Shown piece by piece: positions 27,420 to 35,804 of a stretch of 64,000 bases of DNA. The position numbers and the translations under genes are program-made. Under the pieces are notes generated by a model, which did no database searches, was not told where the DNA came from, and worked only from the letters and a program-made list of their open reading frames with translations. How positions within the stretch are numbered: the first letter of the stretch is position 1; each line of letters opens with the position of its first letter. The stretch comes from Anoxybacterium sp963668245. GTDB lineage: Bacteria; Bacillota; Clostridia; Peptostreptococcales; Anaerovoracaceae. The stretch is from contig OY764195.2 of the NCBI GenBank assembly GCA_963668245.2, forward strand, positions 2,294,001-2,358,000. The letters run 5' to 3'.

Positions 27420-27700
27420 AAAAACCCGTCCTCAACAGAAATACTGTCAAGGACGAGTTCAAATACTTAAAACCCGCGGTGCCACCTTGTTTTGTGGAAA
27501 ACCACACACTTAGCAGGATACCAACATATCCTCGGCAACTGACGTATGCCTACACGTCGCAGAATACTAAGAATTGCTTCTTTTGACTGCGCCCTCCGTG
27601 GTCCATTTAACAAGCTGCGTTTACCGGTTCTCAGCAATCCCGGCTCTCTGTGAATGCACGATTTGTTTTTATCTCCACTTCATCGGTTTCTTTTATTGAT
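27420..27700 (-). promoter_or_regulatory. Tryptophan T-box leader with intrinsic terminator
   Basis: On the minus strand the leader shows the T-box core GGTGGCACCGCGG (about 27473-27485), a stem I region with AGAGAG and GGGATTGCTGAGAACC, and a UGG triplet at 27603-27605 in the specifier position, naming tryptophan. CAAGG just before the core can pair with CCTTG of the terminator to form the antiterminator. The terminator stem (27425-27438 with 27444-27457) ends in a T-run. This matches the trp genes that follow. Confidence 0.92.
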
Positions 27701-27707
27701 TTTGTTC

Positions 27708-27736
27708 ATTATATGAGATTAATTATATTCTGTCAA
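27708..27736 (-). promoter_or_regulatory. Consensus sigma-A promoter of the trp operon
   Basis: TTGACA (27731-27736) and TATAAT (27708-27713) on the minus strand are both perfect and separated by exactly 17 bp. Transcription should start near 27701, at the 5' edge of the T-box leader. Confidence 0.9.
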
Positions 27737-27806
27737 GGACTTTACGATTTTTTTACGCATGCGATGATTCTTTCTTAAGGTTCCGCGTAGTGTTTTTCAT
27801 TTGCTC

Positions 27807-29066
27807 TCAGTAACCCAAAAAGAAATATAGAGATTCCATCAAATACGGTTGCTGGTATTTTTCCGTTAACTTCCATAGATATTTCTTGATTTTTTCAAAA
27901 TCAGAAAAACCACTGGCTTCTTCTATCATTTTATGAAACCGTTCCGATTCCTTTTCGGATGCCTTTCCTCGGAAATATCCCCATACATGCTGGGCCCCAT
28001 TGACTAAATATCCTTTATTTTCAGCCGTTAAAAATGCATGCTCTATCAGTTCATAAAATGCTCTTGCTGGGTATTTTGTTTTATCTTGTAAAAGGATTCT
28101 TATTTTTTTATAATCAGATGGAGATCGTTCTAAAACACTATATTTATACCGGCTCCATTCTTTTTCTAAGTATTTCATCTCACAATTTTTTCTGATTAGG
28201 TTGTTGCATTTTATTGCTGAAAGGTTTTTATCCTTTACTTCAAGCATGATATCTGGATTTAAATCTGTTATGTGTCCATAGAAATCCAAAAACTCAGATG
28301 CAAGTATTGTATCTGAGTGAGAGCCTGCCCTTTTTCCTGCTGCTTGTTGAGAATAATGGATTTTTTGATTCCCATCTTTTTCAGTCCATGTTTCCTTGCA
28401 TCGCTTCATCCATTCTGCCTCAGTATGTGGTTCATCTGAAGGCAGTACTCGATTATGAAGATTATCAAAAACAACTGGAATCCCCATCAATTCTCCAATG
28501 GAAAGTACATCAGCTATGGTATATGATTTGTCATCATTTTCAATGATTAATCTTCCTTTTATCTCATCAGACAGTGCCTCATATTGCCTACAAAATCTTT
28601 TCATGGCCTCTTCTTTATCTTGATAAACGCCTCCAATATGGAGAATAATTTTATGCTGATTGTCTAAACCCATAGCCGCCAGTATCTTTTCATGATATTC
28701 TAAATCCTTAACTGCTCGGTAAACTACATCTTCATCTTTTGAATTCAGCACGGTGTACTGACCAGGATGCATGGATACACGCATTCTGGATTTCTTTATT
28801 TTTTCTCCTATTTTTTGAAATTGACTGGCAAAAATATCATGCCAAGGCAACGAGTTTATTGGACTTGACCCAAATGGTATCAAGTCAGATGTGATTCGAA
28901 ACATGGATATCCCCTGAGAAATATTATACTCAATGATTTTATCCAAAACACCTAAGTTATAGGTAATTAATTCGGTTAAATTTTCATTGGTAGCATTTTT
29001 CTGGGTACAGCTTTTAAAGTTTGAACTTCGTACGCCTATCGTAAGGCATGCATATCCTATTCTCAT
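27807..29066 (-). CDS. uvsE: UV DNA damage endonuclease
   Basis: Single-strand endonuclease that nicks 5' of UV photoproducts and abasic lesions, a TIM-barrel metal enzyme. The N-terminus RIGYACLTIGV, the central FRITSDLIPFGSS, RVSMHPGQYTVLNS, ILHIGGVYQDKE, LIIENDDKSY, PVVFDNLHNRVLP and MLEVKDKNL carry the conserved metal-binding His, Glu and Asp residues. At 419 aa it has the normal UvsE core plus a C-terminal extension. It starts eight bases after the ABC ATPase gene and is the last gene of the export operon. Confidence 0.93.
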   Translation of the reverse strand: MRIGYACLTIGVRSSNFKSCTQKNATNENLTELITYNLGVLDKIIEYNISQGISMFRITSDLIPFGSSPINSLPWHDIFASQFQKIGEKIKKSRMRVSMHPGQYTVLNSKDEDVVYRAVKDLEYHEKILAAMGLDNQHKIILHIGGVYQDKEEAMKRFCRQYEALSDEIKGRLIIENDDKSYTIADVLSIGELMGIPVVFDNLHNRVLPSDEPHTEAEWMKRCKETWTEKDGNQKIHYSQQAAGKRAGSHSDTILASEFLDFYGHITDLNPDIMLEVKDKNLSAIKCNNLIRKNCEMKYLEKEWSRYKYSVLERSPSDYKKIRILLQDKTKYPARAFYELIEHAFLTAENKGYLVNGAQHVWGYFRGKASEKESERFHKMIEEASGFSDFEKIKKYLWKLTEKYQQPYLMESLYFFLGY

Positions 29067-29074
29067 TTTTTCCC

Positions 29075-29773
29075 CTATCGCACATTATTCCATTGGTCAT
29101 TTATAATTTTTCCGTCTTTCATTTCTATCATATGATCTGACAGATTCGCGATTCCAATATCATGGGTCACGATACAAAAAGCAATTCCCATTTGATGGTT
29201 AATAGACCGAAGAAGTTCAAATACTTGTGCCGTTGCATCCGAATCTAAATTTCCTGTCGGCTCATCAGCTAAGACCAATTGTGGATCATTAATCAATGCT
29301 CTTGCAATAGAAACTCGCTGCTGTTGTCCACCAGATAGATTGGCGGACATATTATTCATACGATTCCCCAGTCCCACTAATTCAAGAAGTTCTATTCCTC
29401 TTTTTTCTTTTTCCTTAGTAGCAAATCCTCGATTGATCCAAGCAGGCATTAGAACATTCTCTAAGGCTGTAAATTCAGGTAATAGGTGATGAAATTGAAA
29501 AACAAATCCAATAGAATGGTTTCTATATTTTGCAAGTTTTTCTTCGTCCCATGAAGCCATGTTTTCACCTTCAAACAACATACTCCCTGATGTAGGAAAA
29601 TCCAAAGCTCCCACCAAATTTAATAATGTAGTTTTTCCACATCCAGATGCCCCAATGATACTCATGAATTCACCTTTTTGTATTTGAAAATCAACCCCAT
29701 CTAAAGCTCTGGTTTTTACCATTGCACCATATTCTTTTACTAATGCTTCACCATATAATAATAAATTATCCAA
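29075..29773 (-). CDS. ABC transporter ATP-binding protein (LolD/MacB type)
   Basis: Cytoplasmic ATPase of a MacB/FtsX-class exporter. Walker A GASGCGKTTLL, Q-loop FQFHHLLPEFTA, signature NLSGGQQQRVSIARAL, Walker B LVLADEPTGNLD and the H-loop THD are all intact in 232 aa. Translation probably begins at a TTG codon (29773) after GGAGG; it overlaps the permease stop by eight bases. Partners are the permease and membrane-fusion protein encoded just upstream. Confidence 0.93.
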   Translation of the reverse strand: MDNLLLYGEALVKEYGAMVKTRALDGVDFQIQKGEFMSIIGASGCGKTTLLNLVGALDFPTSGSMLFEGENMASWDEEKLAKYRNHSIGFVFQFHHLLPEFTALENVLMPAWINRGFATKEKEKRGIELLELVGLGNRMNNMSANLSGGQQQRVSIARALINDPQLVLADEPTGNLDSDATAQVFELLRSINHQMGIAFCIVTHDIGIANLSDHMIEMKDGKIINDQWNNVR

Positions 29774-30980
29774 TTTTAATTGCCTCCATTGGGTTTAAAT
29801 TTGCTGCTTTTCTTGCAGGAATTAAAGATGCAAGCATTCCACATATAGTTGAGAGTAAACAAATCATCCATGCACTGCCCCACTTTATTTCAACAGACAA
29901 GGCTTGATTTGCTTGATTCATATATCCAAAAAAATCTATTAGAAAAATGCCTATCCCAAGACCTAACATGGATCCTATTATTCCAAGTATCAACCCTTGA
30001 AACAAAAAAATTTGCCCTACACTTTTTTTCGTCGCTCCCATCGCCTTTAGAATCCCAATTTCCTTGGATTTTTGAACTGCTGATATTGCCAAAACGCTTG
30101 AAATTCCTAATGTAACTGCTAAAATTACAAAAAACTGAATCGTATATGATGAACTGCTCTGGCTTGATAATGCAATCAGTAATTGTTTATTCTGTTCCTT
30201 CCACTCTTCCAAAACCAGATTTCCAGGAAGAATACGCCAATCCTCTGTAACCAAATCAGATAAAAATGGATCAAATAGCTGAACTTCCAGCATGCTGATT
30301 CCACTACCCATTCCAAACAATTTTTGAGCTCTTTTCAAATCAATAAATATCGTATTCTGATTGATCTGCTCATTTTCAAGATCGAAGATTCCATTTACTA
30401 CCAGCGGAATGGAAACTCCCTCCGATATAAATAATTTTATACTATCTCCATACTCTAGTCCTAATGTAGCTGCAAGGGAATTTCCAACAAAAACATAATT
30501 TCCCTCTAAACTTAAATTTCCTGCGATCAATCGTGGAGAAATCTGATATATTTGATCCGCTTTTCCAAGGAGAATGCCTTTGACCATTACAGACTGACTC
30601 TTTCCGGTATTATTAACGATTCCGTTACCTTGAACCAAGGGAGAGCTAACCTTCACACGAGAGTCTTTATCTATGATTTCTTCAATCATCCGCCAATTTT
30701 CCAATCTAGCTTCCCTTTGAATATAATTGCCTCTTAAAACAGCACCCTCCTTAGGCTTCTGCTCTTTCACATATTCATCTAGATTATATTCATTGCCTTT
30801 TATTTGTATTTGTGCTGCATTTCCGACCGTTTGTTCAATTAGACCTGCTTGTAAACTGGTTACCAATGAACTCAGAAAGATTTGAACCGCAACACCAATG
30901 GCGATTCCAAGAAGGATTAATACCGTTTGCCCTCTTCCTTTTTGCAAAAAACGCATTGCAATTTTCCATTCATATTTCAC
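29766..30980 (-). CDS. ABC transporter permease, FtsX/MacB family
   Basis: A 404-aa integral membrane protein with the type VII exporter layout: one N-terminal helix (about 18-40), a large extracytoplasmic MacB-type domain (about 41-265), and three C-terminal helices (about 275-300, 325-355, 370-390). FtsX-domain features include KSKEIGILKAMGATKKSVGQIF and LIPARKAANLNPMEAIK. The start codon is GTG at 30980 with GAGGTG upstream. It sits between the membrane-fusion and ATPase genes. The substrate is unknown; relatives move peptides, lipoproteins or antibiotics. Confidence 0.92.
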   Translation of the reverse strand: MKYEWKIAMRFLQKGRGQTVLILLGIAIGVAVQIFLSSLVTSLQAGLIEQTVGNAAQIQIKGNEYNLDEYVKEQKPKEGAVLRGNYIQREARLENWRMIEEIIDKDSRVKVSSPLVQGNGIVNNTGKSQSVMVKGILLGKADQIYQISPRLIAGNLSLEGNYVFVGNSLAATLGLEYGDSIKLFISEGVSIPLVVNGIFDLENEQINQNTIFIDLKRAQKLFGMGSGISMLEVQLFDPFLSDLVTEDWRILPGNLVLEEWKEQNKQLLIALSSQSSSSYTIQFFVILAVTLGISSVLAISAVQKSKEIGILKAMGATKKSVGQIFLFQGLILGIIGSMLGLGIGIFLIDFFGYMNQANQALSVEIKWGSAWMICLLSTICGMLASLIPARKAANLNPMEAIKIG

Positions 30981-30994
30981 GAGCTCACCTCATC

Positions 30995-32203
30995 TCATTT
31001 CAGTTTAACCGATTCCCCATCTACCAAAAATTCATCTGGTAAAATAATTTGATCTCCTGATTTGAGACCCTTTATAACCACCAACTGAGAAGATGGCATT
31101 TTTTGATATTCAATAGCTGTCAATCTGGTTTTCCCATCTAAATACAGATATACATGATTCTCATCATCTGACAAATATTCTTTTGGAATAACAATCGCAT
31201 CATCCATTTTATAGATTGGCAGCGTAACCGTAACAGTTAGATTTGTTGCCTGATACTGAAACGTTTGGGGTAGCGAAATAATTACCTGAAAAGAACCCGT
31301 ATCCTCATTAATCAAAGGTGTAATGGATGAAATGACGCCCTGAGTATTGCTGTTTTCAATACTGTTTTCTAAAGCAACTGATGCATCCATCCCTGTTTTC
31401 AAAAAAGGATAGTATTTTTCATCAATGTCAACTACAACTTCATACTCTTCAATTTTTCCAATTTCAGCAAGAATATCGCCTTTTGACACAAAATCTGATG
31501 GATTAACATATGCTTTCAATAAAATTGCATCCCAAGGAGCAATAATTTGATATTTTTGTTGATTATTTAACACATTATCATATGCAGCTTTCGCATTTTC
31601 CAGCTTTGCATACGCATTTTTCCGAAGAGCTCCATTGTCTCCTAAAGATCTTTCTTGATACAATGCTGATTGGGCCTCGGATAAAGCTAATTCATACGCT
31701 GCTTTTTTCTCTAATAGTTCTAATTCTGATATAGCCCCTGTATCGTATAATAAAATGGCAGAATCATAGTCCTTCTTTGCTCTTTCTTTTTCAGTAGATA
31801 AATAATTGCTATCTTGTACTGAGGAAGGATATTCAAAGGATATTAGTTGTTCATAGTCGGAAGAAGCCTGTATATAAGCTGCTTCTTTTGATTTAAGCTC
31901 ATATTCCTGATCAGCATTATATATCGTTAAGAATTGATTTCCATTAGGAATTATCTGCCCATCACGGCTAGTAATGGATTGAATTCTACCCTCTACTTCT
32001 GCAAGGATTGTGATTTGTGTTGCATATTGAGCCTGTCCTGTTGCAACAATTTTTTCAACGTAGTCATCTGTTGATATTGCCAAAGAAGAATATTGTTTAT
32101 CACCAGAAAAAACTCCAATGAAAAAATACAGAATCAAAGATACTACAAGGATTATTATCAGACCTATTATTTTTTTATCATAAATAAACTCTTTTAACTT
32201 CAT
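30995..32203 (-). CDS. Membrane-fusion (HlyD/RND-type) efflux adaptor
   Basis: A 402-aa adaptor with an N-terminal anchor helix (about 15-35), a biotinyl-lipoyl-like half (ILAEVEGRIQSITSRDGQIIPNG), a central coiled-coil hairpin rich in Ala, Glu and Lys, the second lipoyl half (IIAPWDAILLKAYVNPSDFV) and beta-barrel domains. It would link the FtsX-type permease to export across the envelope. The start is set at the ATG at 32203, preceded by GGGGCG; an ATG at 32218 is possible and the frame extends further upstream without support. It is the first gene of the operon continuing to permease, ATPase and uvsE. Confidence 0.88.
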   Translation of the reverse strand: MKLKEFIYDKKIIGLIIILVVSLILYFFIGVFSGDKQYSSLAISTDDYVEKIVATGQAQYATQITILAEVEGRIQSITSRDGQIIPNGNQFLTIYNADQEYELKSKEAAYIQASSDYEQLISFEYPSSVQDSNYLSTEKERAKKDYDSAILLYDTGAISELELLEKKAAYELALSEAQSALYQERSLGDNGALRKNAYAKLENAKAAYDNVLNNQQKYQIIAPWDAILLKAYVNPSDFVSKGDILAEIGKIEEYEVVVDIDEKYYPFLKTGMDASVALENSIENSNTQGVISSITPLINEDTGSFQVIISLPQTFQYQATNLTVTVTLPIYKMDDAIVIPKEYLSDDENHVYLYLDGKTRLTAIEYQKMPSSQLVVIKGLKSGDQIILPDEFLVDGESVKLK

Positions 32204-32221
32204 ATGTCTACGCCCCATTCT

Positions 32222-32235
32222 TATTACTAGTAATA
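32222..32235. promoter_or_regulatory. Perfect 14-bp palindrome before the efflux operon
   Basis: TATTACTAGTAATA is its own reverse complement and ends 19 bp before the adaptor start codon. It has the look of a dimeric repressor operator; no regulator gene is adjacent. Confidence 0.45.
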
Positions 32236-32274
32236 CAGTATGATATGATATTTCTATTAATACCCAATGATAAA

Positions 32275-32287
32275 AATGATAATCATT
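32275..32287. promoter_or_regulatory. Fur-box-core-like palindrome
   Basis: AATGATAATCATT (6-1-6 palindrome) equals the central 13 bases of the classical 19-bp Fur consensus, though the outer three bases on each side do not match. It lies about 70 bp upstream of the efflux adaptor start, where a promoter would be expected. A Fur-family regulator (Fur, Zur or PerR) is inferred only. Confidence 0.4.
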
Positions 32288-32364
32288 CCCATTTTTGATA
32301 AACAAATAACAAAACTTCTATTCTATAAGTGTATGTAAATATATTGTGCTACAACCATCACTAC

Positions 32365-32396
32365 AAACAAAAAATAGTGCCAGTGGCACTATTTTT
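32365..32396 (-). terminator. Intrinsic terminator of the bcd-etfB-etfA operon
   Basis: AAAATAGTGCC and GGCACTATTTT form an 11-bp perfect stem with a 3-nt loop, followed on the minus strand by a T-run. It lies about 50 bp after the etfA stop. Confidence 0.88.
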
Positions 32397-32443
32397 TGCG
32401 TGGTTGATTAACTTTTTTTATATTGGAGTAGTAATTTGCTATA

Positions 32444-33469
32444 TTATTCGTTAGCTACCTTGTATTTCTTCAAAGCTTCTGTTAGCTTCGGAATGATTAC
32501 TTTTACATCGCCAACAATACCGATATCAGCTACATCAAAGATTGGTGCTGTATCGTTCTTGTTGATTGCGATAACGCATTCTGAGCCTTCCATACCTGCT
32601 ACGTGCTGGATTGCTCCTGAGATACCGCATGCAAGGTATAAGTCCGGTCTTACAGTTTTTCCGGTCTGTCCTACCTGTCTGTCTTTAGCTGCCCACCCTG
32701 CATCTACGTTTGCTCTGGAGGAAGAAATATCTCCTCCAAGTACGTCTGCAACTTCTCTGAGTTTTTCAAAGAAGTCTGGGGAACCAATTCCACGTCCGCC
32801 AGATACCAGTACTTTCGCTTCTGTAATATCAGATTTTTTGTGTGTTTCTTTTACTACTTCTCGAATCACTACATTCATATCGCTCGCTTCAAATGCAACT
32901 TTGATTTCTTTGATTTCGCCTGTTCTTGTTGTATCTTTGTCCAGTCTTTTCATTACTCCTGGTCTTACCGTTGCCATCTGTGGTCTGTAATATTTACAAA
33001 GAATGGTTGCCATGATGTTTCCGCCAAATGCTGGTCTTGTCATGAACAATAATTTCTGACCCGGATCTTCCTCATTTGCCTTCCATACATCGATGTCAAG
33101 CTTTGTGCAGTCTGCAGTGAGTCCTGTGTGTACTCTGGATGCTACTCTTGGTGCTAGGTCTCTTCCAATGGAGGTTGCTCCAAACAGTACGATTTCCGGA
33201 TCGCATTCTTTGATGACTGCTGTCAATGCTTTTGCATATGGTTCTGTTACATATTCTGCTAGCATTGGATCTTCTACGTATACTACGGAATCTGCTCCAT
33301 ATTCGATGACCTTCTGTGCCTGTCCTTTGATGTTATCTCCTAGTAGTACTCCTACTACTTTTTGTCCTAAATCTGCAGCGAGCTTTGTTGCTTCTCCGAT
33401 TAGTTCCAGACCAACCTTCGCAATATTGCCATCTCTTTGCTCTACTACAACGTATATATCTTTACTCAT
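32444..33469 (-). CDS. etfA: Electron transfer flavoprotein alpha subunit
   Basis: FAD-binding subunit of the ETF that accepts or donates electrons to butyryl-CoA dehydrogenase. In 341 aa the C-terminal FAD domain is clear: LVSGGRGIGSPDFFEKL, AGWAAKDRQVGQTGKTVRPDLYLACGISGAIQH and INKNDTAPIFDVADIGIVGD. The N-terminal domain pairs with EtfB. GGAGG precedes the ATG. The gene lies last in bcd-etfB-etfA and is separated from etfB by an unusual 155-nt structured gap. In clostridia this complex can bifurcate electrons to ferredoxin (family knowledge). Confidence 0.96.
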   Translation of the reverse strand: MSKDIYVVVEQRDGNIAKVGLELIGEATKLAADLGQKVVGVLLGDNIKGQAQKVIEYGADSVVYVEDPMLAEYVTEPYAKALTAVIKECDPEIVLFGATSIGRDLAPRVASRVHTGLTADCTKLDIDVWKANEEDPGQKLLFMTRPAFGGNIMATILCKYYRPQMATVRPGVMKRLDKDTTRTGEIKEIKVAFEASDMNVVIREVVKETHKKSDITEAKVLVSGGRGIGSPDFFEKLREVADVLGGDISSSRANVDAGWAAKDRQVGQTGKTVRPDLYLACGISGAIQHVAGMEGSECVIAINKNDTAPIFDVADIGIVGDVKVIIPKLTEALKKYKVANE

Positions 33470-33516
33470 TTTCAGATTTCCTCCTTATGATTCTGTTCAA
33501 ATTCACAAGCGCTGAG

Positions 33517-33614
33517 AAATTTGTTTTCGGCTAGTCATGCATCCAAATGAGAGCGGAGCGTACTTTTGATACGTGAACCGATTGCAGGTTGCATGACACG
33601 CCATGGGCAAATTT
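33517..33614 (-). other. Long imperfect hairpin in the etfB-etfA gap
   Basis: On the minus strand, arms AAATTTG/CAAATTT (33608-33614 with 33517-33523) enclose GGC/GCC and GTCATGCA/TGCATGAC-type arms (33587-33597 with 33534-33544, 10 of 11 matching), and a small CGTA/TACG hairpin at the tip (33559-33573). The 98-nt fold fills most of the gap and is unlike a terminator since no T-run follows. Possibly an mRNA processing or stability element, or a small palindromic repeat. Confidence 0.6.
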
Positions 33615-33624
33615 ATCAAGCTTA

Positions 33625-34413
33625 CTAAATGATGTGGCGTTCTTCCATCTTATCTATAATAATCTGTACAAACTCATCCACACTCAGATCTGCATATACG
33701 GTTCCTTGTCCTTTTGCTTGTTTTGTGAAGGATCTGAATACGTTTGTTGGCGATCCTTTCAATCCGATGTGTTCTGGGTTCAGCGCATCTTTTAGCTCTT
33801 CAAAGCCATATACTTTGATTTCTTTTTCATATGCTTCTACAACGCCTCTTGCATGCATGTATCTTGGTTCTGCTAATTCTTGTAGTGCTGTAAGCAGGCA
33901 TGGGGTCTTTACTTCGATCATATGGTATCTGTCTTCGTACTGTCTCTTTACGATGACTTTATCTCCTTCTACATCGATTTCTTCTGCATATGATACCTGT
34001 GGAATTCCTAGGTTTTCTGCAATCTGTGGTCCTACCTGTGCTGTGTCTCCGTCGATTGCTTGTCTTCCTGTTAATACCAGATCGTATCCGATTTTTTCTA
34101 ATGCGGCTGCGATGATGGTTGCTGTTGCATAGGTATCAGATCCTCCGAATTCTCTTGCGGATACCAATACTGCTTCGTCGCATCCCATTGCCAGCGCTTC
34201 TCTCAATGCTACGTCTGCCTGCGGTGGTCCCATACATACTACGGTCACTGTTCCGCCTACTTTTTCTTTTAATTGTAATGCTGCTTCGATTCCGGATTTG
34301 TCATCATGATTGATAATGCTTGGTACGCCTTCTCTGATTAGTGTATTTGTTACCGGATCAAGCTTTACTTCATTTGTATCTGGTACTTGTTTTATACATA
34401 CAACGATTTTCAT
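33625..34413 (-). CDS. etfB: Electron transfer flavoprotein beta subunit
   Basis: Partner of EtfA. The 262-aa protein begins MKIVVCIKQVPDTNEVKLDP, has VVCMGPPQADVALREALAMGCDEAVLVS, the DLVLTGRQAIDGDTAQVGPQIAE nucleotide-binding loop and PRYMHARGV, all typical EtfB. It follows bcd by 61 bp on the same strand. Bifurcating ETFs bind a second FAD in this subunit; the GRQAIDGDTAQVGP loop is compatible, but eye inspection cannot prove bifurcation. Confidence 0.96.
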   Translation of the reverse strand: MKIVVCIKQVPDTNEVKLDPVTNTLIREGVPSIINHDDKSGIEAALQLKEKVGGTVTVVCMGPPQADVALREALAMGCDEAVLVSAREFGGSDTYATATIIAAALEKIGYDLVLTGRQAIDGDTAQVGPQIAENLGIPQVSYAEEIDVEGDKVIVKRQYEDRYHMIEVKTPCLLTALQELAEPRYMHARGVVEAYEKEIKVYGFEELKDALNPEHIGLKGSPTNVFRSFTKQAKGQGTVYADLSVDEFVQIIIDKMEERHII

Positions 34414-34474
34414 CTTTCTTCTCCTTTTGGCATTTTTACCGGCGCTTCTTCGCCCCGTGACGATACGTTTTTCT

Positions 34475-35617
34475 TTAGCTGATTTTCATGGATCCTGCGA
34501 TTACCATCTTCATTGCTTCAGATGTTCCTTCGTAGATTTCTGTAATCTTCGCGTCTCTCATCGCTCTTTCTACTGGATATTCTCTGGAGTATCCATATCC
34601 ACCCATCAGCTGTACGCATGCTCTTGTCACGTCATTCGCTACGTCGGATGCAAACAGTTTTGCCATTGCTGCCATTGGTCCGTAGTTTTCTCCATTGTCT
34701 TTTGCTACGGCCGCTCTCCATGTCATTAGTCTTGCTGCATCTATCTTTGTCTGCAGGTCGGCAACTTTAAATTGTGTATTCTGGAAGGAAGAAATTCTCT
34801 TTCCAAATTGTTTTCTTTCTTTGATATATTTGATTGCTTCGTTTAATGCTCCTTGTGCGATTCCTGTTGCCTGTGCTGCGATTCCGATACGTCCCCCGTC
34901 TAGCGCCTTCATTGCAATCTTAAAGCCGTCTCCTTCTTTTCCTAGTCTCTGGCTTACTGGGATTCTTACGTTTTCATATGCTACTTCACAGTTTGACGCT
35001 GCTCGGATACCCATTCTTGGGATATTCTTTCCTACTGTCAATCCTGGTGTGTTTCTATCTAGTACAAATGCAGAGATTCCTTTTGTTCCTTTGGATTTGT
35101 CTGTCATTGCAAACAATACAAAGGTATCTGCAAATCCTGAGTTTGTTGTGAATATTTTTGCACCATTGATCACATAGTGGTCACCATCTAGTACTGCTTT
35201 TGTCTGCTGTCCTGCTGCATCTGTTCCTGCATTTGGTTCTGTCAATCCATAGCATCCTACTTTTGAACCATCTACAAGGGGTCTTAACCATTGCTGTTTT
35301 TGCTCTTCTGTACCAAAGCTATCGATACAGGAACAAGCAAGGGAAGTGTGTACGGAAATGGTGATTCCTGTGCTTGCGTCTATCTTGGAGATCTCTTCCA
35401 TGCAAAGTGCATAGCCAAGGTAATCTCCACCTACGCCGCCATAATTTCTGGAATACGGAATGCCCATCAATCCAAACTGCTGAAGCTTCTTCACCAGATC
35501 CAAATTGAAAACTTCTGTTTCATCCATTTCTTCTGCGATTGGCTTTATTTCTGTCTCTGCAAATCGGCGGAATAATTCCTGCTGAAGCAAATGTGTCTTT
35601 GAAAGTTTAAAATCCAT
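34475..35617 (-). CDS. bcd: Butyryl-CoA dehydrogenase (acyl-CoA dehydrogenase family)
   Basis: Reduces crotonyl-CoA to butyryl-CoA with electrons from EtfAB. At 380 aa it shows the acyl-CoA dehydrogenase signatures GCYGLTEPNAGTDAAGQQT, KIFTTNSGFADTFVLFA, QLMGGYGYSREYPVERAMRDAKITEIYEGTSE, the last holding the catalytic Glu of IYEGTSE. A strong GGAGGAG precedes the ATG. It opens the bcd-etfB-etfA operon. With crotonase and AbfD encoded elsewhere in this window it would complete the reduction of 4-hydroxybutyrate-derived crotonyl-CoA to butyryl-CoA. Confidence 0.95.
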   Translation of the reverse strand: MDFKLSKTHLLQQELFRRFAETEIKPIAEEMDETEVFNLDLVKKLQQFGLMGIPYSRNYGGVGGDYLGYALCMEEISKIDASTGITISVHTSLACSCIDSFGTEEQKQQWLRPLVDGSKVGCYGLTEPNAGTDAAGQQTKAVLDGDHYVINGAKIFTTNSGFADTFVLFAMTDKSKGTKGISAFVLDRNTPGLTVGKNIPRMGIRAASNCEVAYENVRIPVSQRLGKEGDGFKIAMKALDGGRIGIAAQATGIAQGALNEAIKYIKERKQFGKRISSFQNTQFKVADLQTKIDAARLMTWRAAVAKDNGENYGPMAAMAKLFASDVANDVTRACVQLMGGYGYSREYPVERAMRDAKITEIYEGTSEAMKMVIAGSMKIS

Positions 35618-35689
35618 TTTTCGTTCTCCTCCTACATGGTAATCATTTTTCTATTCATCATATTGATTCCATCACATTCTACAGATAAC

Positions 35690-35718
35690 ACTTTATCTTA
35701 TTGTTAATAAATAGTCAA
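35690..35718 (-). promoter_or_regulatory. bcd operon promoter overlapped by a Rex-like box
   Basis: On the minus strand TTGACT (35713-35718) and TAAAGT (35690-35695) are 17 bp apart. On the plus strand TTGTTAATAAATAGTCAA (35701-35718) has the spacing of the Rex consensus TTGTTAA-N4-TTAACAA, with a perfect left half and 4 of 7 in the right, and lies exactly over the -35 and spacer. NADH-responsive control is inferred. Confidence 0.5.
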
Positions 35719-35804
35719 ACGATATTTGCAAAAAAAATCAAGTATTTTGTATACGCATTCTTACATCTATTTTTTCAAAAACAAAATCAATATCATGAAA
35801 AAAG

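Noticed and set aside
32436..32990. 184-aa open frame on the plus strand over etfA
   Set aside because: Shadow of etfA; Ser/Thr/Pro-rich translation with no family resemblance.
33629..34132. 167-aa open frame on the plus strand over etfB
   Set aside because: Shadow of etfB with no ribosome site or promoter.
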